Of a stretch of 64,000 nucleotides of DNA, positions 41,955 to 50,665 are shown piece by piece (position 1 is the stretch's first letter; each line of letters begins with the position of its first letter). The DNA is from Lysinibacillus_B sp050613145 (GTDB taxonomy: Bacteria; Bacillota; Bacilli; Bacillales_A; Planococcaceae). The translations under genes and the position numbers were made by a program. The stretch is taken from contig NZ_CP192507.1 in assembly GCF_050613145.1 (NCBI RefSeq), positions 1,364,001-1,428,000 of the forward strand. Direction: 5' to 3'. The notes below the pieces were generated by a model. It was not told the DNA's origin and did not search any database. It was given only the letters and a program-made list of their open reading frames with translations.

Positions 41955-43290
41955 GGATTTGCTCCATAGAGTCGCGGTGGCGGACTGTTACTTGGCCGTC
42001 TTCTGCTGAGTCGAAGTCGTATGTGATACAGAATGGTGTACCGATTTCGTCTTGGCGACGGTAGCGTTTACCGATTGATTGTGACTCATCGTAATCTACT
42101 GGGAATGATTTGCGTAATTCACCCCAAACTGCTTCTGCACCTTCTGATAATTTTTTAGAAAGTGGTAATACTGCTGCTTTAAATGGTGCAAGTGCTGGGT
42201 GGAAGCGTAATACGTTACGTACATCGCCGCCTTCAAGCTCTTCTTCCTCATAAGCGTCGCATAAGAATGCTAATGTGACACGGTCCGCCCCTAAAGATGG
42301 CTCGATACAGTAAGGAACATAGCGTTCGTTTGTCACTGGGTCGATGTAGGTGAAGTCTTCACCAGAGTGCTCCATATGTTGTTTTAAATCATAATCTGTA
42401 CGGTCTGCGACACCCCAAAGCTCGCCCCAACCGAATGGGAAGCGGAACTCGATGTCCGTTGTTGCGTTTGAGTAGTGTGATAACTCATCTTCTTCGTGGT
42501 CACGAAGGCGCATAGAATCTTCTTTCATACCAAGTGCAAGTAACCAGTTTTTACAGAATTCTTTCCAATAAGCATGCCACTCAAGGTCTTCCCCTGGTTT
42601 ACAGAAGAATTCAAGCTCCATTTGCTCGAATTCACGTGTACGGAACGTGAAGTTACCTGGTGTAATTTCGTTACGGAATGATTTACCGATTTGTGCGATA
42701 CCGAATGGTGTACGTTTACGCATTGAACGCTGCACATTTTTAAAGTTTACGAAAATACCTTGTGCTGTTTCAGGGCGTAAGTAAATTTCGTTTGATGAGC
42801 TTTCTGTTACACCTTGGTGTGTTTTGAACATTAAGTTGAACTGACGGATATCTGTCCAGTCTTTCTTGTCGCAGTCCGGACATGCTACGTCTAATTCGTC
42901 CATTTTTGCTTTCATTTGGTCAAAGCTCATACCATCGACGATAATTTCTTTACCCGTTTTCGTTAAAGAAGCATCTTCAATTAATTTATCTGCACGATGA
43001 CGCGCTTTACATGCTTTACAGTCTATCATTGGGTCGTTGAAGTTCCCAACGTGACCAGATGCTACCCAAGCACGAGGGTTCATTAAAATTGCAGCATCAA
43101 GCCCTACGTTATGCTCGGATTCTTGTACGAATTTTTGCCACCAAGCTTTTTTAACATTGTTTTTTAACTCCACACCTAGTGGACCGTAATCCCAAGTGTT
43201 AGCAAGACCACCATAGATCTCAGAACCAGGGAATACAAATCCTCGTTGTTTAGCTAAGCTTACGATAGTTTCCATTGATTTTTGTGTCAT
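41902..43290 (-). CDS. glyS: Glycyl-tRNA synthetase (single-chain dimeric type)
   Basis: A 462-residue class II synthetase charging tRNA-Gly, of the alpha2 type (as in Staphylococcus) and not the GlyQ/GlyS heterotetramer. Class II motifs: the motif 1 region, motif 2 (FRNEITPGNFTFRTREFEQMELEFF), motif 3 (CIEPSLGADRVTLAFL), and an anticodon-binding C-terminal domain (FKAAVLPLSKKLSEGAEAVW). A zinc-finger-like insertion CKAC...CPDC is present. The open frame extends through the T-box leader, but AAGGAGGAA right before ATG 43290 gives the true start MTQKSMETIVSLAKQRGFVFPGSEIYGG. Confidence 0.97.
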   Translation of the reverse strand: MTQKSMETIVSLAKQRGFVFPGSEIYGGLANTWDYGPLGVELKNNVKKAWWQKFVQESEHNVGLDAAILMNPRAWVASGHVGNFNDPMIDCKACKARHRADKLIEDASLTKTGKEIIVDGMSFDQMKAKMDELDVACPDCDKKDWTDIRQFNLMFKTHQGVTESSSNEIYLRPETAQGIFVNFKNVQRSMRKRTPFGIAQIGKSFRNEITPGNFTFRTREFEQMELEFFCKPGEDLEWHAYWKEFCKNWLLALGMKEDSMRLRDHEEDELSHYSNATTDIEFRFPFGWGELWGVADRTDYDLKQHMEHSGEDFTYIDPVTNERYVPYCIEPSLGADRVTLAFLCDAYEEEELEGGDVRNVLRFHPALAPFKAAVLPLSKKLSEGAEAVWGELRKSFPVDYDESQSIGKRYRRQDEIGTPFCITYDFDSAEDGQVTVRHRDSMEQIRMPISEVKAYIEQHLHF

Positions 43291-43317
43291 GAAAAATTCC
43301 TCCTTGATTGTTGCCCG

Positions 43318-43565
43318 AAAAACAAAAACACTCGTCTCCGGGCGTATTATTCTGCCCGGGGACGAGTGTTTCCACCCGCGGTTCCACCCCGCTTGCTTGC
43401 ATGAGAGGGACATCGCATAGAAAAATGCGCACATGCCAATCAAACAAACCTCTTTCAAAACGTTAGCTCACGGGGTGCCGTTTCATTTTTCGGTTGTAGG
43501 CTTTCACTATCCCTACTCGCTAGTCGTTTGAAAAATTACTTATTATCCCGTTCATCGCCTATTCA
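43318..43565 (-). promoter_or_regulatory. Glycine T-box leader of glyS
   Basis: On the minus strand the leader has a long Stem I region, the T-box sequence GGTGGAACCGCGGGT (complement at about 43371-43389) and a strong GC-rich terminator CACTCGTCCCCGGGC/GCCCGGAGACGAGTG followed by TTTTTG (43323-43368). A GGC codon followed by A at 43479-43477 is a plausible glycine specifier. Uncharged tRNA-Gly would stabilise the antiterminator. A TTGACA -35 box lies on the minus strand at 43607-43602; its -10 box is weak. Confidence 0.93.
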
Positions 43566-43630
43566 GTTTATACTGTACATATTGCAATAAAACGCTTGAA
43601 GTGTCAATAAAGAACATTCTAGTTTTATTC

Positions 43631-43660
43631 TTCGCAATCATTGGCGAAATAGTATATAAT
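43631..43660 (+). promoter_or_regulatory. Candidate ccpN promoter
   Basis: TTCGCA (43631-43636), 18-bp spacer, TATAAT (43655-43660). It lies 35 bp before the ccpN start and diverges from the glyS promoter. Confidence 0.65.
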
Positions 43661-43694
43661 ATTAGTCGAATAAGTATAACATTATTTGAGGCGG

Positions 43695-44333
43695 GTGAGT
43701 CCAATAGAACTCAATAAACGTCAAGACGCTATTTTACAAATCGTAAAAGAGAACGGCCCTATTACAGGTGAACAAATTGCAGAGCGCCTGAGTTTAACAA
43801 GGGCTACGTTAAGACCGGATTTAGCGATTTTAACAATGGCGGGCTTTTTAGACGCAAGACCACGTGTAGGATACTTCTATGCTGGGAAGAAAACAACAGT
43901 ATCCTTAACAGAATCCATGATGAATTTGAAAGTGAAAGATTTCCAAGCTATGCCGGTTATAGTTTCTGAAAATCTAACGGTATATGATGCTATTTTACGT
44001 ATGTTCTCAGAAGATGTAGGAACGTTGTTTGTAGTAGATAAAGATAAACATTTGCAAGGTGTGTTATCTCGAAAAGATTTGCTACGTACAAGCATCGGTA
44101 CACAAGATTTAACGAAGATTCCTGTTCATATTATTATGACGCGTATGCCGAATATCGCATACTGCACAAAATATGATTCACTTATTTTAGCAGCTAAAAA
44201 ATTGATTGATCGCGAAATCGATTCTTTGCCTGTCGTAAATGAAAAAGAGTCAGGACTTGAAATTGTAGGGCGCTTAACGAAAACGAATATTACAAAGGCG
44301 TTTATTTCGCTTGCGGAAACGCATGAGTTGTAG
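43695..44333 (+). CDS. ccpN: Transcriptional repressor CcpN
   Basis: A 212-residue regulator of gluconeogenic genes. N-terminal helix-turn-helix (RQDAILQIVKENGPITGEQIAERLSLTRATLRPDLAILTMAGFLDARPRVGYFY) and two CBS domains (about 75-135 and 140-205), the first with VGTLFVVDKDKHLQGVLSRKDLL. In B. subtilis it represses gapB and pckA and senses nucleotides. The frame opens at TTG 43686; GTG 43695 is chosen because MSPIELNKRQ matches homologues, although the GAGGCGG ribosome site is then unusually close. Confidence 0.93.
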   Translation: MSPIELNKRQDAILQIVKENGPITGEQIAERLSLTRATLRPDLAILTMAGFLDARPRVGYFYAGKKTTVSLTESMMNLKVKDFQAMPVIVSENLTVYDAILRMFSEDVGTLFVVDKDKHLQGVLSRKDLLRTSIGTQDLTKIPVHIIMTRMPNIAYCTKYDSLILAAKKLIDREIDSLPVVNEKESGLEIVGRLTKTNITKAFISLAETHEL

Positions 44334-44343
44334 GAAGTGACGT

Positions 44344-45162
44344 ATGAAAACGTTGCGTTTTTTTGTTGTGTCAGATTCAGTCGGTGAAACAGGGGAGGTC
44401 GCTGTAAAGGCAGTAATAAGCCAGTTTAGACCGACATTTGAGCATGTTGTCATACAGCGATTTCCTCATATTCAAGAAGTAGAGCATATTGAACAAATTG
44501 TAAAAATGGCCAGGAGACAAGATGCCATCATTATTTTTACGCTCGTATTACATCAGCTTCGTAGTGTAATGGTAGAAGCGAGTCAGCGAGAAGGGGTCAC
44601 GGCTATTGATTTACTTGGGCCCATGCTTGATGCGGTAGAGAAAAAAATAAATACAAAACCACTAGGAAAACCCGGTATCGTCCATCAGCTAGATGATTAC
44701 TATTTTAAAAAAATTGAAGCCATCGAGTTTGCAGTAAAATACGACGATGGTCGCGATCCGCGGGGGATTTTATTAGCTGACATTGTGTTGATTGGTGTTT
44801 CACGTACATCGAAGACGCCCTTATCGCAATATTTAGCCCACAAACGCTATAAAGTGGCAAATGTGCCGTTAGTGCCTGAAGTGGAGCCGCCGGTAGAATT
44901 ATTTCATGTTGACCCGAAAAAGTGTTTTGGTTTAGTTATTTCACCAGGACAACTAAACAATATACGGAAAGAGCGGTTAATTGCCCTTGGTTTAATGGAG
45001 GGTGCTGTTTATGCACAGCATTCTCGGATTGAAGAGGAGATTCACCACTTCTATCGAATAGCTGAAAAAGTAGGCTGTGAAGTAATTGATGTAACAAATA
45101 AAGCAGTTGAAGAAACAGCGAACTGTATTGTTGAAAAAATTGAACAGGGAAAAATCATATAA
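44344..45162 (+). CDS. yqfL: Pyruvate, phosphate dikinase/PEP synthase regulatory protein (DUF299)
   Basis: A 272-residue bifunctional kinase/pyrophosphorylase family member with the P-loop-like GVSRTSKTPLSQYLA and the downstream LVPEVEPPVELF segment. Family members phosphorylate and reactivate pyruvate-dikinase-type enzymes. The pairing ccpN-yqfL is as in B. subtilis, where YqfL affects CcpN-dependent control. The gap to ccpN is 10 nt. Confidence 0.95.
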   Translation: MKTLRFFVVSDSVGETGEVAVKAVISQFRPTFEHVVIQRFPHIQEVEHIEQIVKMARRQDAIIIFTLVLHQLRSVMVEASQREGVTAIDLLGPMLDAVEKKINTKPLGKPGIVHQLDDYYFKKIEAIEFAVKYDDGRDPRGILLADIVLIGVSRTSKTPLSQYLAHKRYKVANVPLVPEVEPPVELFHVDPKKCFGLVISPGQLNNIRKERLIALGLMEGAVYAQHSRIEEEIHHFYRIAEKVGCEVIDVTNKAVEETANCIVEKIEQGKII

Positions 45163-45177
45163 TTATTATGCAAAATC

Positions 45178-45211
45178 TAAACCACCTCGACTCTAGGAGG
45201 AGGTTTTTTTA
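45178..45211 (+). terminator. Terminator after yqfL
   Basis: AAACCACCTC pairs imperfectly with GAGGAGGTTT and is followed by TTTT. Confidence 0.7.
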
Positions 45212-45392
45212 ACGTGCTATAGTAAAAAAGTATGGAATTATTTTGGAATTTGTTTTATAATAATAAAATTGTGGTAAAAATATTCGCAAAGAGACAAAAA
45301 CATGAAGAATATTAAAATTTTTTGTCGAAATTTAGAGGGATTTTTCGTTTTATCTCGAATTGTGTTTAAGGACAAAAAAGAATGGTGATGAC

Positions 45393-47216
45393 ATGACTGG
45401 GAAAATACCTGAACATTTAATTGAGCAGATTCGTTCGCAGTCTGATATAGTCGACGTCATTAGTGACTATATGCAGTTAACAAGAAGAGGGCGTAACTGG
45501 TTCGGATTATGCCCGTTTCATGGCGAACAAACACCCTCTTTTTCAGTATCTCAAGATAAGCAAATTTTCCACTGCTTTGGTTGTGGCGCCGGTGGCAATG
45601 CCATTACATTTGTCATGGATATTGAAAATGTTTCATTTCCTGATGCGGTAGTAAAGCTTGCAGAGCGTGTCGGCGTTCAAGTTGATGTGCAACCACAGAG
45701 TGGAGAAGTGGTAAAAGGGCTCTCACCAGCAGAACAAAAAATGCGTGAGGCGCATGAGTTTGCGATAGAGTTTTACCATCACTTGCTTATTAACACGGAA
45801 GAGGGCGAGCCGGCACTAAATTATTTACTAGAGCGTGGTTTTACACGCGAGCTCATTGATACACATAAAATTGGTTGGGCTCTGCCTCAATGGGATGCAC
45901 TAACGACGCTACTGGAACGTAAAGGTTTTACGTTAGAGGATATGGCAACAGGTGGCTTAATTATTCATAAAGAAAACGATAATCGATATTTTGATCGTTT
46001 TCGAGGTCGAATTATGTTTCCAATTCGCGATGAAAACGGAAAGGGAATTGCGTTTTCAGGGCGAATTTTAAATAGTGAGGCAGAAGAAGCGAAATATTTA
46101 AACAGTCCAGAGTCACCAATATTTCATAAAAGTCAAGTGCTTTACAATTTAGATAGAGCACGTGCATCGATTCGCAAAACACGCAAAATTATCCTCATGG
46201 AAGGGTTTATGGATGTGTTGGCTGCGAACCGTGCTGGTGTGTACAATGCAGTCGCTACGATGGGAACGTCGCTGACACCACAGCATGTCCAAAAGCTTAA
46301 GCGCTTAGCGGAGCAAATTACGATTTGCTATGACGGGGACAATGCTGGTGTTGAAGGGGCGAAACGTGCTGCTGAAATATTGCATGCTGAAAAGATAAAA
46401 GTCGAAGTTGCAATATTGCCTGATAAAATGGACCCGGATGATTATATTAATCAGTACGGGGCAGAAAGTTTTACAAATCAAATATTAGAAAAGCCGTATG
46501 CGTATATTGCATTTATGATGATGCATGCAAGACGGGGGAAAAATTTCCAATTTGAAAATGATACGTTCCAATACATTCATGAAGTACTCGAGCATTTAGT
46601 CGGTAAAACGTCACCGATTGAGCGTGATTTATACATTAATCAGCTTGCGAAAGAGACGAATATTACGAAACAAGCAATTGAAGCCGAGTACCGCAAGTTT
46701 GAAGCGGAACAAGTGAAACATCATAAGCAAGCTCAAAAGAAAATAGAGCTTATTGAGCAACAATCGGTGACGCCTAACAAGCCATTAACTGCTACAGAAC
46801 GTGCCGAGCGATTATTACTTTCACATATGTTGCATAATGTTTATGTTGTTGACAAACTCTTAAAGAGTGAAGACCCAAATCCGTTCATTCGGGATGATTA
46901 TAAAACGGTTTTTGTGAAATTAATCGGTTTTTACGAGGAGTATGCATCACCTGATTACCATCGCTTTGTAGAATTGTTAGATGATGCTAATCTTCGGAAA
47001 ATTGTTATGGAAGCTGCATTAGTTGAGCGAGACCCCGATCATAGTGAACAGGAAATGGCAGATTGTTTAAAGCATATAAAGAAACATCGTATTCAATTGG
47101 AAATAGATCAGTTAATTCATGAAAGTAAAGAAGCGGAGAAAATGTTTGATTACCTACGAGCTCGTGATTTAGTTACTAAACAAATTGAGTTAAAGCGGCA
47201 ACTATCGAGCATGTAA
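45393..47216 (+). CDS. dnaG: DNA primase
   Basis: A 607-residue primase. N-terminal zinc domain CPFHGEQTPSFSVSQDKQIFHCFGCGAGG (CHC2), the RNA polymerase basic motif region (FPIRDENGKGIAFSGRIL), TOPRIM motifs LMEGFMDVLAANRAG and ICYDGDNAGVEGAKRA, and a C-terminal helicase-binding domain. The open frame starts at GTG 45360, but MTGKIPEHLIEQIRSQSDIV at ATG 45393 matches homologues. Macromolecular synthesis operon with sigA, 33 nt downstream. Confidence 0.97.
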   Translation: MTGKIPEHLIEQIRSQSDIVDVISDYMQLTRRGRNWFGLCPFHGEQTPSFSVSQDKQIFHCFGCGAGGNAITFVMDIENVSFPDAVVKLAERVGVQVDVQPQSGEVVKGLSPAEQKMREAHEFAIEFYHHLLINTEEGEPALNYLLERGFTRELIDTHKIGWALPQWDALTTLLERKGFTLEDMATGGLIIHKENDNRYFDRFRGRIMFPIRDENGKGIAFSGRILNSEAEEAKYLNSPESPIFHKSQVLYNLDRARASIRKTRKIILMEGFMDVLAANRAGVYNAVATMGTSLTPQHVQKLKRLAEQITICYDGDNAGVEGAKRAAEILHAEKIKVEVAILPDKMDPDDYINQYGAESFTNQILEKPYAYIAFMMMHARRGKNFQFENDTFQYIHEVLEHLVGKTSPIERDLYINQLAKETNITKQAIEAEYRKFEAEQVKHHKQAQKKIELIEQQSVTPNKPLTATERAERLLLSHMLHNVYVVDKLLKSEDPNPFIRDDYKTVFVKLIGFYEEYASPDYHRFVELLDDANLRKIVMEAALVERDPDHSEQEMADCLKHIKKHRIQLEIDQLIHESKEAEKMFDYLRARDLVTKQIELKRQLSSM

Positions 47217-47249
47217 TCCGATTCGGTTTGCATAGAAGGAGGAAGGTTT

Positions 47250-48374
47250 ATGGCGGACAAGTCAGAACGTTCGAAAGAAACAGGAAATGAACTTACTTTA
47301 GATGGGGTGAAGGCGCTTCTGAAAGCAAAGGCAAAACAAGAAGGTGAAATTTCTATGAAAGAAATTTCGGATAAGCTTGCAGCATTTGATTTAGATTCAG
47401 AAGAAATTTTTAATTTCGCAGATGAAATTGAAAAAAATGATGTGCAAGTTGAAGGTAAGGAAGAGTTTGAAGAAGAAGCATTGTCAAAGCAGGAAGCAAG
47501 CGAAGAAGCATTTGATTTAAATGATTTAAGTGTTCCTCCTGGTGTAAAAATTAACGACCCAGTTCGCATGTATTTAAAAGAAATTGGCCGTGTTGATTTA
47601 CTTTCCGCCGAAGAAGAAATTCGCTTAGCAGAGCGTATCGAGCAAGGTGATGAAGAAGCGCGAAAACGTTTAGCTGAAGCAAACTTACGTCTAGTAGTAT
47701 CCATTGCAAAACGCTATGTTGGCCGCGGTATGCTTTTCTTAGACCTGATTCAAGAAGGAAACATGGGGTTAATTAAAGCGGTTGAAAAGTTTGACCACCG
47801 AAAAGGATTTAAATTTTCAACGTATGCAACATGGTGGATTCGCCAGGCGATTACGCGTGCGATTGCTGACCAAGCACGTACGATTCGTATTCCAGTGCAT
47901 ATGGTTGAAACAATCAATAAATTAATCCGTGTTCAACGCCAGTTATTGCAAGATTTAGGACGTGAACCGTCTCCGGAAGAAATCGGTGAGGAAATGGACC
48001 TAACACCTGAAAAGGTACGTGAGATTTTAAAAATCGCACAAGAGCCTGTTTCTTTAGAAACACCGATTGGGGAAGAAGATGATTCGCATTTAGGGGACTT
48101 CATTGAAGATTCTGAAGCACAATCACCTTCAGACCATGCAGCATATGAATTGTTAAAAGAACAGCTAGAAGATGTGTTAGATACGTTAACAGATCGTGAA
48201 GAGAACGTGCTTCGTCTGCGATTTGGATTAGATGACGGCCGTACACGCACGCTTGAAGAAGTAGGGAAAGTGTTTGGTGTAACACGTGAACGTATTCGCC
48301 AAATTGAGGCAAAAGCATTGCGTAAATTACGTCATCCATCACGTTCCAAACGCTTAAAAGACTTTTTAGAATAA
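47250..48374 (+). CDS. sigA: Primary RNA polymerase sigma factor SigA (RpoD)
   Basis: A 374-residue group 1 sigma factor. Region 1.1 at the N terminus, region 1.2 DPVRMYLKEIGRVDLLSAEEEI, regions 2.1-2.4 (NLRLVVSIAKRYVGRGMLFLDLIQEGNMGLIKAVEKFDHRKGFKFSTYATWWIRQAITRAI), region 3 and region 4 helix-turn-helix VTRERIRQIEAKALRKLRHPSRSKRL. AGGAGGAAGG precedes the ATG. Ends the macromolecular synthesis operon. Confidence 0.99.
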   Translation: MADKSERSKETGNELTLDGVKALLKAKAKQEGEISMKEISDKLAAFDLDSEEIFNFADEIEKNDVQVEGKEEFEEEALSKQEASEEAFDLNDLSVPPGVKINDPVRMYLKEIGRVDLLSAEEEIRLAERIEQGDEEARKRLAEANLRLVVSIAKRYVGRGMLFLDLIQEGNMGLIKAVEKFDHRKGFKFSTYATWWIRQAITRAIADQARTIRIPVHMVETINKLIRVQRQLLQDLGREPSPEEIGEEMDLTPEKVREILKIAQEPVSLETPIGEEDDSHLGDFIEDSEAQSPSDHAAYELLKEQLEDVLDTLTDREENVLRLRFGLDDGRTRTLEEVGKVFGVTRERIRQIEAKALRKLRHPSRSKRLKDFLE

Positions 48375-48395
48375 TGATGTCATTTTAATATGTAC

Positions 48396-48444
48396 AAGAG
48401 TGTAGAGAACGTCGATCATTCGACTACAATCTACACTCTTTTTA
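48396..48444 (+). terminator. Intrinsic terminator after sigA
   Basis: AAGAGTGTAGA pairs with TCTACACTCTT; the inner GTCG/CGAC extends the stem, and T residues follow. Confidence 0.9.
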
Positions 48445-48612
48445 TTTAGTAAAAGAGTAGAGCATTATACATGCTGTAATTCGCTTATTTATGTATTTAG
48501 TCATATAAAAAAAACTGAATTTTTATGTTGATGTTACTTTTTGTGGATTTCGAATGACTATAGTATCCGTTAGAATAGTTTTATAAATTATATAAATTTT
48601 GGAGATGCATGC

Positions 48613-49170
48613 ATGGCAAATCAACGCAAACAAATTATTATTAATGAAATTACATTTTGGCGAAAAAATAAGTTATTACCAGAACACTATTGCGATTTTT
48701 TAATGACGCTTTATACAGGTGGCAATCATGAAAGTGAAGAACTTGTCGGAAAGGCAAAGCAGTCTGTGAAAGGTAAGGAAAAGCAAAAGCGTCAATGGAT
48801 GCTTGTTCTATTTCCATTACTAGCAATTATATTATTTGCATTATTATTCACAATTGATACGGTATGGTTCGCCGCTATTCCAGCCACAATACTTGCTATA
48901 GGTACGCTATTTGCAGCATTTTATTATGCCAAAAAGAATGAACTGTTAACACCCGTTCTTTATATTAGTGGAGCACTTATACTATTAGGCCTTACAGTTA
49001 AATTGTGCTTAACGTATTTACCTAAAAATGATTTAGCTATTTATAGTGTACTGATGGGAAATAGCTTATTTTGGTTTTTGTCGGGATTAAAAATGAAGTT
49101 AATTTATTTTACTATATCGGGTTTACTAGGAATGGTGGCGATCATCATTTATAGTGCAATGAATATGTAG
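48613..49170 (+). CDS. Hypothetical membrane protein (185 aa)
   Basis: A soluble N-terminal part of about 58 residues (MANQRKQIIINEITFWRKNKLLPEHYCDFLMTLYTGG) is followed by about five hydrophobic helices. The N-terminal segment resembles the short helical domain found ahead of membrane regions in several Bacillales proteins of unknown role. No catalytic motif. GGAG precedes the ATG. Stand-alone gene between sigA and cccA. Confidence 0.82.
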   Translation: MANQRKQIIINEITFWRKNKLLPEHYCDFLMTLYTGGNHESEELVGKAKQSVKGKEKQKRQWMLVLFPLLAIILFALLFTIDTVWFAAIPATILAIGTLFAAFYYAKKNELLTPVLYISGALILLGLTVKLCLTYLPKNDLAIYSVLMGNSLFWFLSGLKMKLIYFTISGLLGMVAIIIYSAMNM

Positions 49171-49471
49171 AATTTAACTGTATAAATTTTCTTTATTTTA
49201 GAAATTAGTAGGAACACATACCCACAGTGAAGCGTTAGCAAGTGAAGGGATTGAAGTCATGCTCTCAAACTCGACCTGCTATATAGCGCAGGTATGTCTT
49301 TGTCTATTAGAGATGTCAGTTATTGACGTATAAATGTCAAAATTGTTACAAACAAAAGAAAAGTTCCCTTTTAGGGCTTTTCGTTTCTCCGTTAATGAAG
49401 TACAATAATGATTGTTGAAATGATTCTATATTTATAGAAGCAGTTTTTAAATGAGGGAGGGTATATACGCT
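49171..49471. other. Intergenic region with a possible long-range hairpin
   Basis: No gene. ACATACC (about 49215) can pair with GGTATGT (about 49290), enclosing a GC-richer segment that also contains TGCTATATAGCGCA. A second short inverted sequence, AAAAG/CTTTT around CCCTTTTAGGG, lies near 49360-49382. It could be a decayed repeat or a structured leader; I cannot decide. Confidence 0.35.
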
Positions 49472-49813
49472 ATGAAAAACAATCCACTTATTCCTTACGT
49501 CCTAATTATGGCATTCGGTATCGGACTTATTTTCTTCATGTCATTACAAGGCGCTGGAAACAAAGATGAAGCACACGAAGGTGAAAGCGGTGAAGCTACT
49601 GCAGAAATCGATGGCGCAGCATTAGTACAATCTTCTTGTATCGGCTGTCACGGTGGTGACTTAGGCGGCGGTATGGGACCAGCTTTAACTGGTGGTCTAG
49701 ATGCTGAGCACGTGAAAACTGTAGTAATGAACGGTCAAGGTACAATGCCTGCTGTTATTACAAACGAAGCTGAAGCGCAAGCAGTTGCTGACTATATTGC
49801 TGGTTTAGAGTAA
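49472..49813 (+). CDS. cccA: Membrane-anchored cytochrome c550
   Basis: A 113-residue c-type cytochrome. One N-terminal membrane helix (PLIPYVLIMAFGIGLIFFMSL), an acidic linker, and a heme domain with CIGCH as covalent heme site and the axial methionine in GQGTMPAVI. Matches B. subtilis CccA in size and gene position after sigA. An in-frame ATG at 49451 precedes the ribosome site GAGGGAGGG, so ATG 49472 is used. It shuttles electrons in the respiratory chain on the outer face of the membrane. Confidence 0.95.
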   Translation: MKNNPLIPYVLIMAFGIGLIFFMSLQGAGNKDEAHEGESGEATAEIDGAALVQSSCIGCHGGDLGGGMGPALTGGLDAEHVKTVVMNGQGTMPAVITNEAEAQAVADYIAGLE

Positions 49814-49826
49814 GCATCAAACAATC

Positions 49827-49872
49827 AAAAGTGTAGATAAGCGCATTTTTCGCAAATATCTACACTTTTTTC
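49827..49872 (+). terminator. Intrinsic terminator after cccA
   Basis: AAAAGTGTAGATA pairs with TATCTACACTTTT and is followed by TTT. A second hairpin (AAATCCTTAGT/ACTAAGGGTTT then ATTTTTTT) follows at 49886-49922, so the gap has two in a row. Confidence 0.9.
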
Positions 49873-49969
49873 ATTGTCTATCATAAATCCTTAGTTGTAA
49901 GGCGACTAAGGGTTTATTTTTTTATATAATAAATGTTGGAATTGGAATTTAGTAAAGTGAGGGTAAACT

Positions 49970-50665
49970 ATGAATGCACAAAAGCTTTCAAAACGTCTAG
50001 AAATGGTTGCGTCGTTCGTGCCAACGGGAGCGGTATTAGCAGATATCGGAAGTGATCACGCTTACTTACCTTGTAATTTAGTACATAAAGGTATTGTAAG
50101 CCGCGCGATTGCAGGAGAGGTTGTCAAGGGACCGCATGAATCAGCCGTGCGACAAGTTCGAACAGAAGGGCTATCGGAAGCAATTACGGTACGTTTAGCG
50201 GATGGGCTAGCAGCGGTCCATCCCGAAGATCAAGTGGATACGGTGACAATTGCTGGAATGGGTGGTCCATTAATCGTATCCATTTTAGAGAACAATCCAG
50301 AAAGCTTGCAAAGTGTGACACGTCTCATTTTACAACCGAACATTCATGCAAAGGCGATTCGTGAATGGGCCATTCGAAGCGGGTGGGCTATTCTTGATGA
50401 AGCGATTTTAGAGGAAGATGATAAAATCTACGAAATTCTAGTGCTGCAGCGTGGACAGGAAAGTTATACGGAGGCAGAAATTTTACTTGGTAAAAAGCTA
50501 ATGGCAGAAAAATCTCCTGTATTTATGCAAAAATGGACACGCGAAATGGCGAATTGGGCGCGTGTATTACAATCGATTGAAAAAGCTGAAGCGACGTCAG
50601 AAATTGAAAATAAACGTGCGGAATTGCATCATTTAATTGAACTTGTACAGGAGGCACTTACATGA
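49970..50665 (+). CDS. trmK: tRNA (adenine22-N1)-methyltransferase TrmK
   Basis: A 231-residue SAM-dependent enzyme. Rossmann SAM motif VLADIGSDHAYLP, the downstream AGMGGPLIVSIL catalytic region and LILQPNIHAKAIREWA. The C-terminal part is a coiled coil (about 165-231). It overlaps yqfO by 4 nt (ATGA), as in Bacillus. Confidence 0.95.
   Translation: MNAQKLSKRLEMVASFVPTGAVLADIGSDHAYLPCNLVHKGIVSRAIAGEVVKGPHESAVRQVRTEGLSEAITVRLADGLAAVHPEDQVDTVTIAGMGGPLIVSILENNPESLQSVTRLILQPNIHAKAIREWAIRSGWAILDEAILEEDDKIYEILVLQRGQESYTEAEILLGKKLMAEKSPVFMQKWTREMANWARVLQSIEKAEATSEIENKRAELHHLIELVQEALT

Noticed and set aside
43291..43458. N-terminal extension of glyS
   Set aside because: The extra 56 codons are translated T-box terminator and leader sequence; the strong AAGGAGG site defines ATG 43290.
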